Positions 7,224-14,243 are shown, counted from the stretch's first letter. The stretch is DNA of 21,683 bases from JAJZCD01 sp964570005 (GCA_964570005.1 CAZMWE010000018.1:1-21683), one strand, 5' to 3'. Numbers and translations are program-made. Notes: generated by a model not told the origin, from the sequence alone.

Positions 7224-8882
7224 ATGCTACTGACTATTGATATCGAAGCCAAAACGATTGGCAATAAAGAACTGTTTCATAATCTGCGATTTTCTATTGA
7301 GCGAGGGCAAAAGGTCGGCATTATTGGCCGAAATGGCGTTGGTAAAACGACATTGTTTCAGATGCTTGCCGGCAAAGATACTGATTATACCGGCAGCATC
7401 GCACTCAAGCGTGGCGCGGCTATCGTTAGTACCGCTCAGGAACATCACGCGGTAGGTCAGGAGACGGTGCTTAATTATGTACTGAACAACCTGCCGGAGT
7501 ACCGGGCACTTAAAACGGTTATCGACACATACCCGGATCAAATGGGAGACGATCTGCAGAAAATTGAACGCTACAGTACCGCACTCGAACGTTTTAGCGC
7601 GTTAGATTATTTTCGGATCGAGGAAGCTATTCTCCAAAGTCTGGAAACGTACCAGATAACTCCTGCTATGGCGCAGGCACCGCTCGGCCGGCTATCCGGC
7701 GGACAGAAGAGATTCGTGGAATTAGTGCGCATCGAACATGCACACGCTGACATTGCTCTCATCGACGAGCCAACGAACCACATGGACTATGTCGCGAAAG
7801 CAGCGTTTATCGAGTGGCTTAAGAGTGTTCCGCAAACCGTGCTGGTTATAACTCATGACCGGGACGTGTTGCAGTGTGTCGACAGTATAATTGAGCTAAA
7901 AGACGGCGCAGCCCGGAGCTTTACCGGTAACTACGAGGCTTATTTGCGGCAGAATACGAGCGCGACGGCTGCCCAGATGCATGATTACGAGGTAGCGCAG
8001 CAAACGCTCGCCAATCTGCATCAGAAAATTATGTGGGCTCGCGCTCGCAAGCCATCGTGGCACGGCACGGCTGATCAGCGTAATCCGTTCGTGGTTATGG
8101 AGCGGCGCCTGCAGAAAGAATACGATGAAATTAAACGGGCAAACGAAAAGCCGAGCTTCTGGATTGATCGTGAGTCGGCCGAAGGTCTGCACAAGAAAGT
8201 CGGCGATAGCTACCAAAAGTTCAAGGCTAAGAATATCCGGCTACACAATGTGCAGGCGGATAAATATGCCAGTGAATTACTGCGAATTGAGGAACTGAGC
8301 CTAGGCTATGACGGACGGTCGTTGTTTGAGAAACTGAGCTTCAGATTGCAGCATGGTGAACGGCTCCGGCTGGTCGGCCGTAATGGGGCAGGCAAAACCA
8401 CCTTAGTGAACGCAATTGTGGCCACCAGTAATGGTATACGAGCCATTACCATCCTGCATGGTACTGTAGAATGCGGTACGAAACTACGCTTAAGCATCTA
8501 CGAGCAGGAGCTGGGCCTCGAACGGTTGCAGCTGACACTTGCCGAAAGCATCGAACATATCTACCGTGACCTTGATGTACCGGCCAGCGAAGAAACCGTC
8601 AAGCGCGTGATGAGTGACTATTTGTTTGACCCGTATGAGGACTTCCGATTAACGCTGGCGCAGTTAAGCGGTGGCCAAAAGGCGAGGTTGCAAATTATTA
8701 AGATGCTGGCAGCGAATCCCAATCTGCTGATTCTGGATGAACCGACAAACCACCTGGATCTGCCCTCTATCGAAGAGCTGGAAAACGCTCTCGCGAACTA
8801 TAAAGGGGCAGTACTCTACATAACGCACGACAGTTATTTTGCAAAACATGTTGGCGGCGAACAGCTAGTACTCGGTCAATAA
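7224..8882 (+). CDS. ABC-F family ATPase, ribosome-associated
   Basis: A 552-residue soluble protein with two tandem ABC domains and no membrane helices. Domain 1 has Walker A GRNGVGKT (35-42), LSGGQKRF (about 157) and ALIDEPTNHMD (about 179). Domain 2 has GRNGAGKT (about 385), LSGGQKAR (about 481) and LLILDEPTNHLD (about 503). Each has an ITHD switch. Between them is a charged, Trp/Arg-rich linker (about 235-325), where the P-site tRNA-interaction motif of ABC-F proteins lies. The family acts on ribosomes, either as translation factors (EttA, Uup types) or as antibiotic resistance factors that displace drugs from the peptidyl transferase centre. AAAGGA stands 11 bases before the ATG. The upstream leader ORF and attenuator favour an inducible, resistance-type role; this is inference. 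Confidence 0.92.
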   Translation: MLLTIDIEAKTIGNKELFHNLRFSIERGQKVGIIGRNGVGKTTLFQMLAGKDTDYTGSIALKRGAAIVSTAQEHHAVGQETVLNYVLNNLPEYRALKTVIDTYPDQMGDDLQKIERYSTALERFSALDYFRIEEAILQSLETYQITPAMAQAPLGRLSGGQKRFVELVRIEHAHADIALIDEPTNHMDYVAKAAFIEWLKSVPQTVLVITHDRDVLQCVDSIIELKDGAARSFTGNYEAYLRQNTSATAAQMHDYEVAQQTLANLHQKIMWARARKPSWHGTADQRNPFVVMERRLQKEYDEIKRANEKPSFWIDRESAEGLHKKVGDSYQKFKAKNIRLHNVQADKYASELLRIEELSLGYDGRSLFEKLSFRLQHGERLRLVGRNGAGKTTLVNAIVATSNGIRAITILHGTVECGTKLRLSIYEQELGLERLQLTLAESIEHIYRDLDVPASEETVKRVMSDYLFDPYEDFRLTLAQLSGGQKARLQIIKMLAANPNLLILDEPTNHLDLPSIEELENALANYKGAVLYITHDSYFAKHVGGEQLVLGQ

Positions 8883-8910
8883 AAACTCTCCGCCTAAGAG
8901 GGCGGAGAGT
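8881..8910 (-). terminator. Terminator of the SPW gene, shared with the ABC-F gene
   Basis: A perfect ten-base stem, ACTCTCCGCC (8885-8894) and GGCGGAGAGT (8901-8910), has a six-base loop. On the minus strand it is followed by TTTTTATT, so it is a textbook terminator for the SPW protein gene. On the plus strand it directly follows the ABC-F stop but lacks a T-tract. Confidence 0.85.
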
Positions 8911-8931
8911 TCGGTATGCACCGTATCGCAT

Positions 8932-9288
8932 TTAAACTGCATGCGTGTGGTGCATACGCTGTACCTCGCCCATTTCCACGCCGTCCCACGTAGCTAGCAC
9001 GAAGGCGATAACTGCCGAGATCATCTGATTCCATGTTGCGGCTGTGCTTATGCCGAAGGTGAGCGCCGATATGAATAGCCACACGGCTGCCAGAACATTG
9101 ATCCAGCTGGGTAAACTATTTTCCCAGACGAGCTGGACAAGGCCGAATATGACCATCACCCCACCCGTAATGAGCAGGCTGGTCAATGCTCCGCCACTAA
9201 TGGATATGAAAGCTGGCGACACCATAACCCATGCACCCAGAATTACCGTCAGTACACTCGCTAATCTCGATTGACTCAGTGTTTCCAT
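8932..9288 (-). CDS. SPW-repeat small integral membrane protein
   Basis: 118 residues from the ATG at 9288, which has AAGGAG seven bases upstream. An upstream start at 9354 would add 22 residues but has no such site. Four membrane helices (about 9-27, 32-53, 62-80, 86-103) are arranged as two similar halves, with the SPSW-like motif in SLPSWINVLAAVWL. This matches the SPW repeat family of bacterial integral membrane proteins, whose function is unknown. The C-terminus is His-containing and hydrophilic. The gene converges on the ABC-F gene with a shared terminator. About 100 bases upstream lies a structured RNA with its own terminator, which could be a leader of this gene or independent. Confidence 0.75.
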   Translation of the reverse strand: METLSQSRLASVLTVILGAWVMVSPAFISISGGALTSLLITGGVMVIFGLVQLVWENSLPSWINVLAAVWLFISALTFGISTAATWNQMISAVIAFVLATWDGVEMGEVQRMHHTHAV

Positions 9289-9391
9289 AGCTCCTCTCCT
9301 TTCCGGTTCACATTGTAAGCGCTTCGCCGAGATATGCAGTGATCTCGCGCACACCTACGCTTAAGCCACGAGCGAGCGTACCCAGGTAACT

Positions 9392-9421
9392 AGAAAAGCA
9401 CCCCTTGCAAAAGAGGTGCTT
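9392..9421 (-). terminator. Terminator of the candidate small RNA
   Basis: On the minus strand, AAGCACC (9421-9415) pairs with GGTGCTT (9402-9396). A T-G mismatch follows, then CTT/AAG around a TTGC loop. The run TTTTCT follows. The plus-strand version has no T-tract, which supports minus-strand transcription. Confidence 0.65.
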
Positions 9422-9604
9422 AAGGCATTCGGCCTACGTAGACAGGACGCAGCCTTACCAAAGAAAGGGGCTAGTGCGTAAGTACCTCGCCTACGCTACT
9501 ACTACAATCCTGTCCGTTAGATCTAGGACTTTTCAATTCGGATTACCCCCTTCCTTTGGCTTGGACTCTCAAAAAACATAATTTCAAAAATCCTTACGTT
9601 TACA
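9392..9604 (-). ncRNA. Candidate pseudoknotted small RNA or leader RNA
   Basis: The minus strand holds a chain of pairings. CCAAAGGAAGGGG (9559-9547) pairs over 13 positions with CCCCTTTCTTTGG (9470-9458), with one G-U. GGACAGGA (9515-9508) pairs over eight positions with TCCTGTCT (9447-9440), with one G-U. The two interleave as an H-type pseudoknot. GCGTA/TACGC (9496-9492 with 9480-9476) forms a hairpin in its loop, and TAGGC/GCCTTA (9436-9422) forms another before the terminator. In the 13-base pairing the minus strand has G-U where the plus strand would have A-C, so the minus strand is the likely RNA. A promoter at 9638-9610 and a terminator at 9421-9392 bracket it. I do not recognise the family. 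No ORF of note is present. It fills most of the 430-base gap between 9289 and 9718. Confidence 0.55.
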
Positions 9605-9609
9605 TTTTT

Positions 9610-9638
9610 ACTATCTCATGCAATTACGGACGAGGCAA
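9610..9638 (-). promoter_or_regulatory. Candidate promoter of the small RNA
   Basis: On the minus strand, TTGCCT (9638-9633) and GATAGT (9615-9610) are separated by 17 bases. Transcription would start near 9604, about 45 bases before the first pseudoknot arm. Confidence 0.4.
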
Positions 9639-9652
9639 GACTGATTTTATGT
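9624..9652 (+). promoter_or_regulatory. Weak candidate promoter of the DUF2267 gene
   Basis: TTACGG (9624-9629) and TTATGT (9647-9652) have a 17-base spacer. They overlap the opposing small-RNA promoter, which could couple the two transcripts. Both boxes are poor. Confidence 0.25.
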
Positions 9653-9718
9653 AAAAAAGCTTATTGCTAACCTCCAGGTACGGCGTGCATAGTAGGGGGG
9701 TGTAAGGAGGAACTTACA

Positions 9719-10081
9719 ATGCATTACCACGAACTGATACGAAGGATTAAAAATGCTGTGCCGGCCAACGACGACGAATCTCAGGATGCGCTGGAATTGG
9801 TGGTAGAAAACGTGGCGGCACACTTAAGCGATCACACCCGGCAGGGGTTTGCGGCGGCTCTGCCCGAGGAATTGCAGAACGCTGCGCAAATGGTCCCGAC
9901 CGCGAACCATCTGGACGAGGACATTATCGACCAGCTGATGGACCTGGAAGACGTGGATGAGAGTAGTGCCCGGGCACGCATCAAGGCGGCCTGGCAAGTA
10001 CTACGCGATATTTTTGACAGCCGGGAGGTGGACGACATTACGTCAGAATTGCCGCGACAAATCGTGGCCGAACTCGAGTAA
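9719..10081 (+). CDS. DUF2267 family protein
   Basis: 120 residues, acidic and all-helical in appearance, with no membrane segment. The pattern fits DUF2267: an N-terminal helix, a segment LSDHTRQGFAAALPEEL at about residues 36-52, a second half ending in VDDITSELPRQI, and acidic loops between. The two halves look like the repeated unit of that family. Its function is not known; members are common in Actinobacteria and Proteobacteria and often sit near stress genes. The start is secure: AAGGAGG lies eight bases before the ATG. A second small gene follows 34 bases downstream with its own strong ribosome binding site, so they are probably co-transcribed. Confidence 0.8.
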   Translation: MHYHELIRRIKNAVPANDDESQDALELVVENVAAHLSDHTRQGFAAALPEELQNAAQMVPTANHLDEDIIDQLMDLEDVDESSARARIKAAWQVLRDIFDSREVDDITSELPRQIVAELE

Positions 10082-10115
10082 ATAATAGAAGTAAAAAGTT
10101 TAAGGAGAAGAGATT

Positions 10116-10298
10116 ATGTCTATGGCGGCAAGGAAGCGGCATCAACATAAGGGAGAGAGTAAAGAACACAGCATGCACCGTAAGTACCAGGACAAAAAGA
10201 TGGCGGCCGTTGTGAACCACGTGGAGTATGAGCGTCATCATGGCTATGAGAGCGCCAAACGCGGCGACTCTGTGCCGCCGGTCGCGCCAATCGCCTGA
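10116..10298 (+). CDS. Small basic His-rich protein
   Basis: A 60-residue protein rich in His, Lys and Arg in its first 45 residues (for example RKRHQHKGESKEHSMHRKY), with a Pro/Val tail. It has no membrane helix and no domain I recognise. The gene is supported by AAGGAG eight bases before the ATG and by close linkage to the DUF2267 gene. The charge pattern would suit a nucleic-acid-binding or disordered protein, but this is a guess. Longer ORFs exist on the opposite strand here, but they lack start signals. Confidence 0.6.
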   Translation: MSMAARKRHQHKGESKEHSMHRKYQDKKMAAVVNHVEYERHHGYESAKRGDSVPPVAPIA

Positions 10299-10338
10299 AC
10301 AGCACGAGGGACAGAAAATCGCGAGCCTTTCTCGATAG

Positions 10339-11490
10339 CTAAAGGCTGTTATCGCCATCTTGCGCAGGCGGTCTACGGTCCAGCATGTCGACATTACTGA
10401 GCTGTCTTGTTATTGCTGCTGTTATCCGTTGACGTACTTCAGGAACAAACTCAACTGGCTCATGGACCCACTCCTCAATACGCCCTCCGTGGTTAATGCG
10501 CTTCCCCCCGATAGTCGGGTGGTTAAAATAATAGGACACAACGGTGGCAGTGGGATCTGCAGTATGCTGAATGATACCAACCTCAAAGTAGCTGCCGGGG
10601 CTTTGAAGCTCGCTTTCGCTGTCAAAGGGGCACGATTGAAACGCGATAGTAATACTTAACAAAGGAGGCTCACCAGGGAGGGACGAGCCGGCGACTGTCG
10701 CGATAGAGCGTATAGGTAATCCATCGAAATCGTCGGGCTGCCGTACGTAACGGGTTGCGAGGGCGAATTCGCTCTCGCGGGTGTTGTCCGCGGTCGGGTC
10801 CTCGGGTGTCAGTGTAGTAAGGACTGTCGGAGCTATCCTCTGCCACACGCCTATTGCTTCCTCGCCTCTAACCTCCGACGCAGGCCCCATTGAACGACTC
10901 GCTGCCAGGTCCGCCTCGCTGAGCACCACTGCTCCTTTGAGTCTTTCGGCAGCTTCGCTGGCCTTCTGTTCTAGCAAATCATCAGTTAGTGGAAGGACCC
11001 CGCCCTTCTCACCCGCGTCCAACGAACTATGTCGTAATTGTGCCTCTTGAACCATGTTGGTGTCGGTCGTATAGCCCACATTAATCTTACTGGTGACAGC
11101 ATCGCCAGGCTCCTGCCATTGAACCTGGTAGCCGACTGAACTTGTGACTGCCGCAACGGGCTTAAACTCTCTGTACTCCCGGCTAAAAAATCCCCTGGCC
11201 CGCAGTTGTCCTCGCATAGTCTTGTTTACGTCTGCCATCTGATCAATGCTTTCCTGGCTTGCTCGCCGGAGGGTGCGATATATTGTGAATGAGTCGCCCT
11301 GTAATGTAACGGCATGTAGCCTGTCTGTGCGCTCATCGGCAACTGGTGGCACAGGAGTACTTACGTTTTGATCATATAGCTCAGCAAGTGTGCTTAAAAG
11401 TACTGCTGCCGTTTCTGGGTGCTCTCCGTGACGGACAAACTCTGGTAACGAGAAATTCGTGACCGGTGGGAGGTTCGCGGGGTCTGCCAT
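10339..11490 (-). CDS. Hypothetical protein, 383 residues
   Basis: A long soluble protein with no signal peptide, no membrane helix and no motif I recognise. It is mixed in composition, moderately acidic and rich in Thr, Ser, Ala and Val. The region at about 110-145 (KPVAAVTSSVGYQVQW) and the C-terminal half (SITIAFQSCPF, SYYFNHPTIGGKRINH) look beta-rich. The last 40 residues look helical (RQRITAAITRQLSNVDML). The ATG at 11490 has no Shine-Dalgarno but lies about ten bases after TAAATA, so the start may be leaderless. It stands between the convergent small basic protein gene and the tRNA-Ala terminator. It may be a lineage-specific protein; I cannot give a function. Confidence 0.7.
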   Translation of the reverse strand: MADPANLPPVTNFSLPEFVRHGEHPETAAVLLSTLAELYDQNVSTPVPPVADERTDRLHAVTLQGDSFTIYRTLRRASQESIDQMADVNKTMRGQLRARGFFSREYREFKPVAAVTSSVGYQVQWQEPGDAVTSKINVGYTTDTNMVQEAQLRHSSLDAGEKGGVLPLTDDLLEQKASEAAERLKGAVVLSEADLAASRSMGPASEVRGEEAIGVWQRIAPTVLTTLTPEDPTADNTRESEFALATRYVRQPDDFDGLPIRSIATVAGSSLPGEPPLLSITIAFQSCPFDSESELQSPGSYFEVGIIQHTADPTATVVSYYFNHPTIGGKRINHGGRIEEWVHEPVEFVPEVRQRITAAITRQLSNVDMLDRRPPAQDGDNSL

Positions 11491-11550
11491 AGTTGCTATT
11501 ATTTAACCATGAAGACAAAGAATGTATGCAACATTGGTTGGTGCTATGAA

Positions 11551-11578
11551 TGAAAAACACCAGGTTTACACTGGTGTT
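11551..11578 (-). terminator. Terminator of tRNA-Ala
   Basis: On the minus strand, AACACCAG (11578-11571) and CTGGTGTT (11563-11556) form a perfect eight-base stem around a seven-base loop. A T-run follows, just downstream of the tRNA 3' end. Confidence 0.85.
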
Positions 11579-11585
11579 CTTCATT

Positions 11586-11662
11586 TGGTGGAGACACGGG
11601 GACTCAAACCCCGGACCTCCTGCATGCCATGCAGGCGCTCTAATCAACTGAGCTATGTCCCC
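11586..11662 (-). tRNA. tRNA-Ala (GGC anticodon)
   Basis: The minus strand folds as a full cloverleaf. The acceptor stem is GGGGACA with TGTCTCC and includes the G3-U70 pair that is the main identity element for alanyl-tRNA synthetase. The D arm is GCTCAGTTGATTAGAGC. The anticodon stem CCTGC/GCAGG closes a loop ATGGCAT with anticodon GGC, which reads GCC and GCU. The T arm CCGGGGTTTGAGTCCCCG is typical. The 3' CCA is encoded (11588-11586). The tRNA body without CCA is 74 bases. Confidence 0.97.
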
Positions 11663-11783
11663 GACTTGAGACAAAACCTACGGTTTTTCTCAACGGAGCT
11701 TGCGGGGTAAATCCGCATTTTGCCTTCGGCAAAACCGCTCCTGCCCTTCGTCCGTGGTTACAGTCACGCCGAACGGAATTAAC
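11663..11783 (-). other. Structured 5' leader of the tRNA-Ala transcript
   Basis: About 120 bases separate the promoter from the tRNA and are almost fully paired on the minus strand. TCCGT/ACGGA (11777-11773 with 11755-11751) forms one hairpin. GGAGC/GCTCC (11741-11737 with 11699-11695) encloses two more: TTTTGCC-GAA-GGCAAAA and GCGG/CCGC. A 12-base-pair hairpin with one bulged G (11693-11682 with 11678-11666) ends three bases before the tRNA. None has a T-tract. It may be a processed leader or a separate small RNA of unknown type. Confidence 0.45.
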
Positions 11784-11789
11784 AGGGCT

Positions 11790-11818
11790 AGTATACTGTA
11801 TTATGCGGGAATTTTCCA
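11790..11818 (-). promoter_or_regulatory. Promoter of tRNA-Ala
   Basis: On the minus strand, TGGAAA (11818-11813) and TATACT (11795-11790) are spaced by 17 bases. Transcription would begin near 11783. Confidence 0.6.
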
Positions 11819-11822
11819 GAGC

Positions 11823-12467
11823 TTAGGCTAGGGGAGTTCCCAGCTGCTCGGTGTAGGTCGCGAGGCGGTGGCGGTGTATAACTAGTTTTAAGATTATATA
11901 TACGATACTGGTGCCCAGAAAGGCTACGGCCAAGCCATACACCGGGTCAGGTGCCGCCGCAATGGACGGATCTACCAGGAAGTGCTGCACGTACGCAAAG
12001 CTATTCGGCATCAGCACGGCAAAGTACAGGGCCAAGCTGAGCGCGAGTAGCACAAGCAGCGCGAATCCCAGGAACGTATCAACTACCATTTGCCGCACGA
12101 AGTTACGATGGGTATATTCCCGCGGGTGTGAGTAAGTCAGGTCGATGTCGTGCTCGTACTGCAGGGTGCGGAGCAGGCGCAGTACCGATTGCAGTGTGCT
12201 GTAGATGATGAGTCCCGCGCCACCCCATACCAGCATGCTGGCGGCGTTGGCAGTGAAACTTAAGGAAGAGAGGAACTCGAAGACGTGCGTGATTTTGGTG
12301 GAAAGCTCCTGACCGATGAGGTCACTGGTACCGATAAGGCCCATTTTTTCGAGCAGCACATTGCCGTTCCCTAAGAATAAAAGTACGCCGGTAGCCAGTG
12401 CGACGTACCATAACTCGATACCCGGGGGCGCTAAGCGGCTGAGCTGGCTGAGGTCCGGACGACGCAT
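11823..12467 (-). CDS. Hypothetical four-helix membrane protein
   Basis: A 214-residue protein with four hydrophobic helices (about 19-37, 75-97, 128-152 and 175-197). A polar loop of about 30 residues between helices 2 and 3 holds several charged residues and a HPREYTHRNF motif. The N-terminus is basic. I do not recognise the family. The ATG has no Shine-Dalgarno but lies eight bases after TACAAT (12481-12476 on the minus strand), a leaderless arrangement. It is divergent from the MurF-like gene across a gap of 115 bases. A link to envelope synthesis is possible but rests only on that neighbour. Confidence 0.75.
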   Translation of the reverse strand: MRRPDLSQLSRLAPPGIELWYVALATGVLLFLGNGNVLLEKMGLIGTSDLIGQELSTKITHVFEFLSSLSFTANAASMLVWGGAGLIIYSTLQSVLRLLRTLQYEHDIDLTYSHPREYTHRNFVRQMVVDTFLGFALLVLLALSLALYFAVLMPNSFAYVQHFLVDPSIAAAPDPVYGLAVAFLGTSIVYIILKLVIHRHRLATYTEQLGTPLA

Positions 12468-12475
12468 ATGGTTAT

Positions 12476-12481
12476 ATTGTA
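12476..12481 (-). promoter_or_regulatory. -10 box for leaderless membrane protein gene
   Basis: TACAAT on the minus strand ends eight bases before the ATG at 12467. The -35 region is not clear. Confidence 0.35.
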
Positions 12482-12569
12482 ACTGACTGGCCGGTTTGCG
12501 GCCAGGACATCATTAACAGAGGTGGGTTAAGTAGAACAGATTTACTTTTCGGCTGTTGGCAAAATATGC

Positions 12570-12575
12570 GACAAT
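12570..12575 (+). promoter_or_regulatory. -10 box for leaderless MurF-like gene
   Basis: GACAAT ends seven bases before the ATG at 12583, and no Shine-Dalgarno is present. No clear -35 box is seen. Confidence 0.35.
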
Positions 12576-12582
12576 AACGTAT

Positions 12583-14205
12583 ATGTTTCTGCGCAGTATC
12601 TTCGACCTATACAGCTTGCGCCTGCCGGCAACACTCCTGACTAGTTTAAGGCGCAGCCGTTACTCCGGCTGGCGGCTGCTGTATTGGTTCTGGCATGCCA
12701 CGCGCTTTCAGCCGGGTCGTGAACTTACCGAAACCGAACGTCCGCTAGCGGTGCTGCTCAGCCTGGGCATGGTGGTCCAAATCGCGTTCGGCGTAGGCTT
12801 TATTGTGCAGTGGGTCCGCTACGGCACGGTTGGCGCGTGGGAGTTCGGGCTGGCGCTGCTGCTGTCGTATCCGCTGGTGTGGACGCACCTACTGGTGGCG
12901 CTGGCCTGGCTGTGGAACCTGGCGTGGGCGTTTGTGCACCCTAAAAAGGCGGCCCGTGCCATGGTGTGCACCATGCTGGAAATGCAGGTTCGCCAACTGC
13001 GGGCACGCCGCCCGTTCAAAGTGGTAGCCGTAGCCGGCAGCATGGGCAAAACCAGTACCAAACTGGCGATCGCCCAGCTGCTGGAACAGAGTGGGCTGCG
13101 GGTGCGGTACCAAACGGGCAATTATAACGACCGTGTTACGGTGCCGCTGGTATTTTTCGGTCTGAACGAGCCAAGCTTATATAATGTGCCGGCTTGGCTG
13201 AAGGTATACGGCGCGTCGCAGGCTGAGATTGCGTTGCCATACCCGTATGACGTAGTTGTGGTGGAAATCGGTACCGACGGCCCGGGGCAGATCGCAGAGT
13301 TCGCTTACCTGAAGCCTGATATTACCGTACTAACGGCCATATCCGAAGAACACATGGAATTTTTTGGTACGCTGGATCAGGTGGCCGCCGAAGAGCTGGC
13401 CGTCTTTGATTTTAGCAAGCAAGTGCTGATTAATGGTGATGATATCCCCGGTGAATACCTGGCTGGTCGTGAGTTCACTGAATATAGTCTGGTGAGTGAA
13501 CAGTCCCAGTATCTTGGTATTGCCTCCTCCAGGGGTCTGCAGGGTCAGAAACTGGAAATTAAGCTGCCGCACGGGTTCTTAAGCGCAGATATTCATTTTC
13601 TGGGCGTGCAGGGAGCAAAAATAACCCTAGCAGCAGCGGCAGTAGCTGACATGTTGGGCGTACAGCGGTCGGCGATCGCTCAGTGTTTGGAGGGATTGCG
13701 CCCGTTTTCAGGGCGTATGCAAATATTACCTGGTGTCAAGAAAACAACACTTATTGATGACACCTATAACGCCGCACCATTAACCGTCAAGGCTGCGCTT
13801 GACGTGCTGTATGCCGCCCGGACCGGACAGCGTATTACCATCCTGGGCAGTATCAACGAAATGGGTGACTATGCACGGGAAGCGCACGAAGAGGTCGGCG
13901 CTTATTGCGACCCGAAGAAACTGAACGTTGTGGTCACTGTGGGTAAAGACGCTAAAAGGTGGCTGGCGCCAGCAGCGCGCGAACGCGGTTGTACGGTCCA
14001 TAGCTTCCTAAATCCCTACGAAGCAGGTGAATATGTCTCTGGAAAGTTGCAAAAGGGTGGCGTGGTACTGGCCAAGGGTTCGCAAAACGGCGTTTTTGCT
14101 GAAGAAGCATTAAAACCGCTACTGGCCGATCCGGCAGACGCCGCCAAACTTGTCCGCCAAAGCCCGTACTGGCTCAACCGTAAAGCACAACAATTCGGAA
14201 GGTAG
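12583..14205 (+). CDS. MurF-like Mur ligase with N-terminal membrane domain
   Basis: About 540 residues from the ATG at 12583; a TTG nine codons upstream is less likely. Residues 1-145 contain three or so hydrophobic helices, around 55-125, in place of the usual cytoplasmic UDP-binding domain of MurF. The ATPase domain starts at about 145 with AGSMGKTST (P-loop near 152-157). It continues with VEIGTDGPGQI (metal/ATP-binding Glu) and SEEHMEFFG, and the ligase C-domain carries DDTYNAAP, close to the MurF signature DDTYNANP, and KGSQNG. MurF adds D-Ala-D-Ala to the UDP-MurNAc peptide. The motifs fit that enzyme or a close relative. The membrane domain suggests it works at the membrane, perhaps on a lipid-linked or non-standard precursor. 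That last point is inference. Confidence 0.85.
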   Translation: MFLRSIFDLYSLRLPATLLTSLRRSRYSGWRLLYWFWHATRFQPGRELTETERPLAVLLSLGMVVQIAFGVGFIVQWVRYGTVGAWEFGLALLLSYPLVWTHLLVALAWLWNLAWAFVHPKKAARAMVCTMLEMQVRQLRARRPFKVVAVAGSMGKTSTKLAIAQLLEQSGLRVRYQTGNYNDRVTVPLVFFGLNEPSLYNVPAWLKVYGASQAEIALPYPYDVVVVEIGTDGPGQIAEFAYLKPDITVLTAISEEHMEFFGTLDQVAAEELAVFDFSKQVLINGDDIPGEYLAGREFTEYSLVSEQSQYLGIASSRGLQGQKLEIKLPHGFLSADIHFLGVQGAKITLAAAAVADMLGVQRSAIAQCLEGLRPFSGRMQILPGVKKTTLIDDTYNAAPLTVKAALDVLYAARTGQRITILGSINEMGDYAREAHEEVGAYCDPKKLNVVVTVGKDAKRWLAPAARERGCTVHSFLNPYEAGEYVSGKLQKGGVVLAKGSQNGVFAEEALKPLLADPADAAKLVRQSPYWLNRKAQQFGR

Positions 14206-14208
14206 CCA

Positions 14209-14223
14209 GCCTGTTCGACAGGC
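14209..14223 (+). repeat. Short inverted repeat over the leuS leader -35 box
   Basis: GCCTGT-TCG-ACAGGC forms a six-base stem right after the MurF-like stop codon and contains the -35 box TCGACA. It could be an end-of-gene hairpin or an operator. It has no T-tract. Confidence 0.35.
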
Positions 14224-14243
14224 AGTGACAGATATGGTATATT
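14215..14243 (+). promoter_or_regulatory. Promoter of the leuS leader transcript
   Basis: TCGACA (14215-14220) and TATATT (14238-14243) are 17 bases apart; the -35 matches consensus at five of six bases. Transcription would start near 14250, just before the leader ATG at 14253. Confidence 0.6.

Noticed and set aside
7214..7240. ATG at 7214 as the ABC-F start or a second leader ORF
   Set aside because: It is out of frame with the ABC-F gene and directly abuts the AAAGGA ribosome binding site, leaving no spacing; the ORF ends after eight codons.
9440..9559. HDV-like ribozyme topology in the pseudoknotted RNA
   Set aside because: The order of strands (P1, P2, P3, P1', P2') matches, but the first stem is 13 base pairs rather than about seven, the junctions between stems are too long, and no P4 or catalytic C context fits.
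10038..10394. Minus-strand ORF of 118 residues
   Set aside because: It is opposite the DUF2267 end and the small basic protein, both of which have strong ribosome binding sites; this ORF has none and its sequence is Cys/His-rich antisense.
11381..11674. Minus-strand ORF of 97 residues spanning the tRNA
   Set aside because: It reads straight through tRNA-Ala and its terminator (the typical GDIAQLIRAPAWHAGGPGFES tRNA artefact) and overlaps the start of the 383-residue gene.
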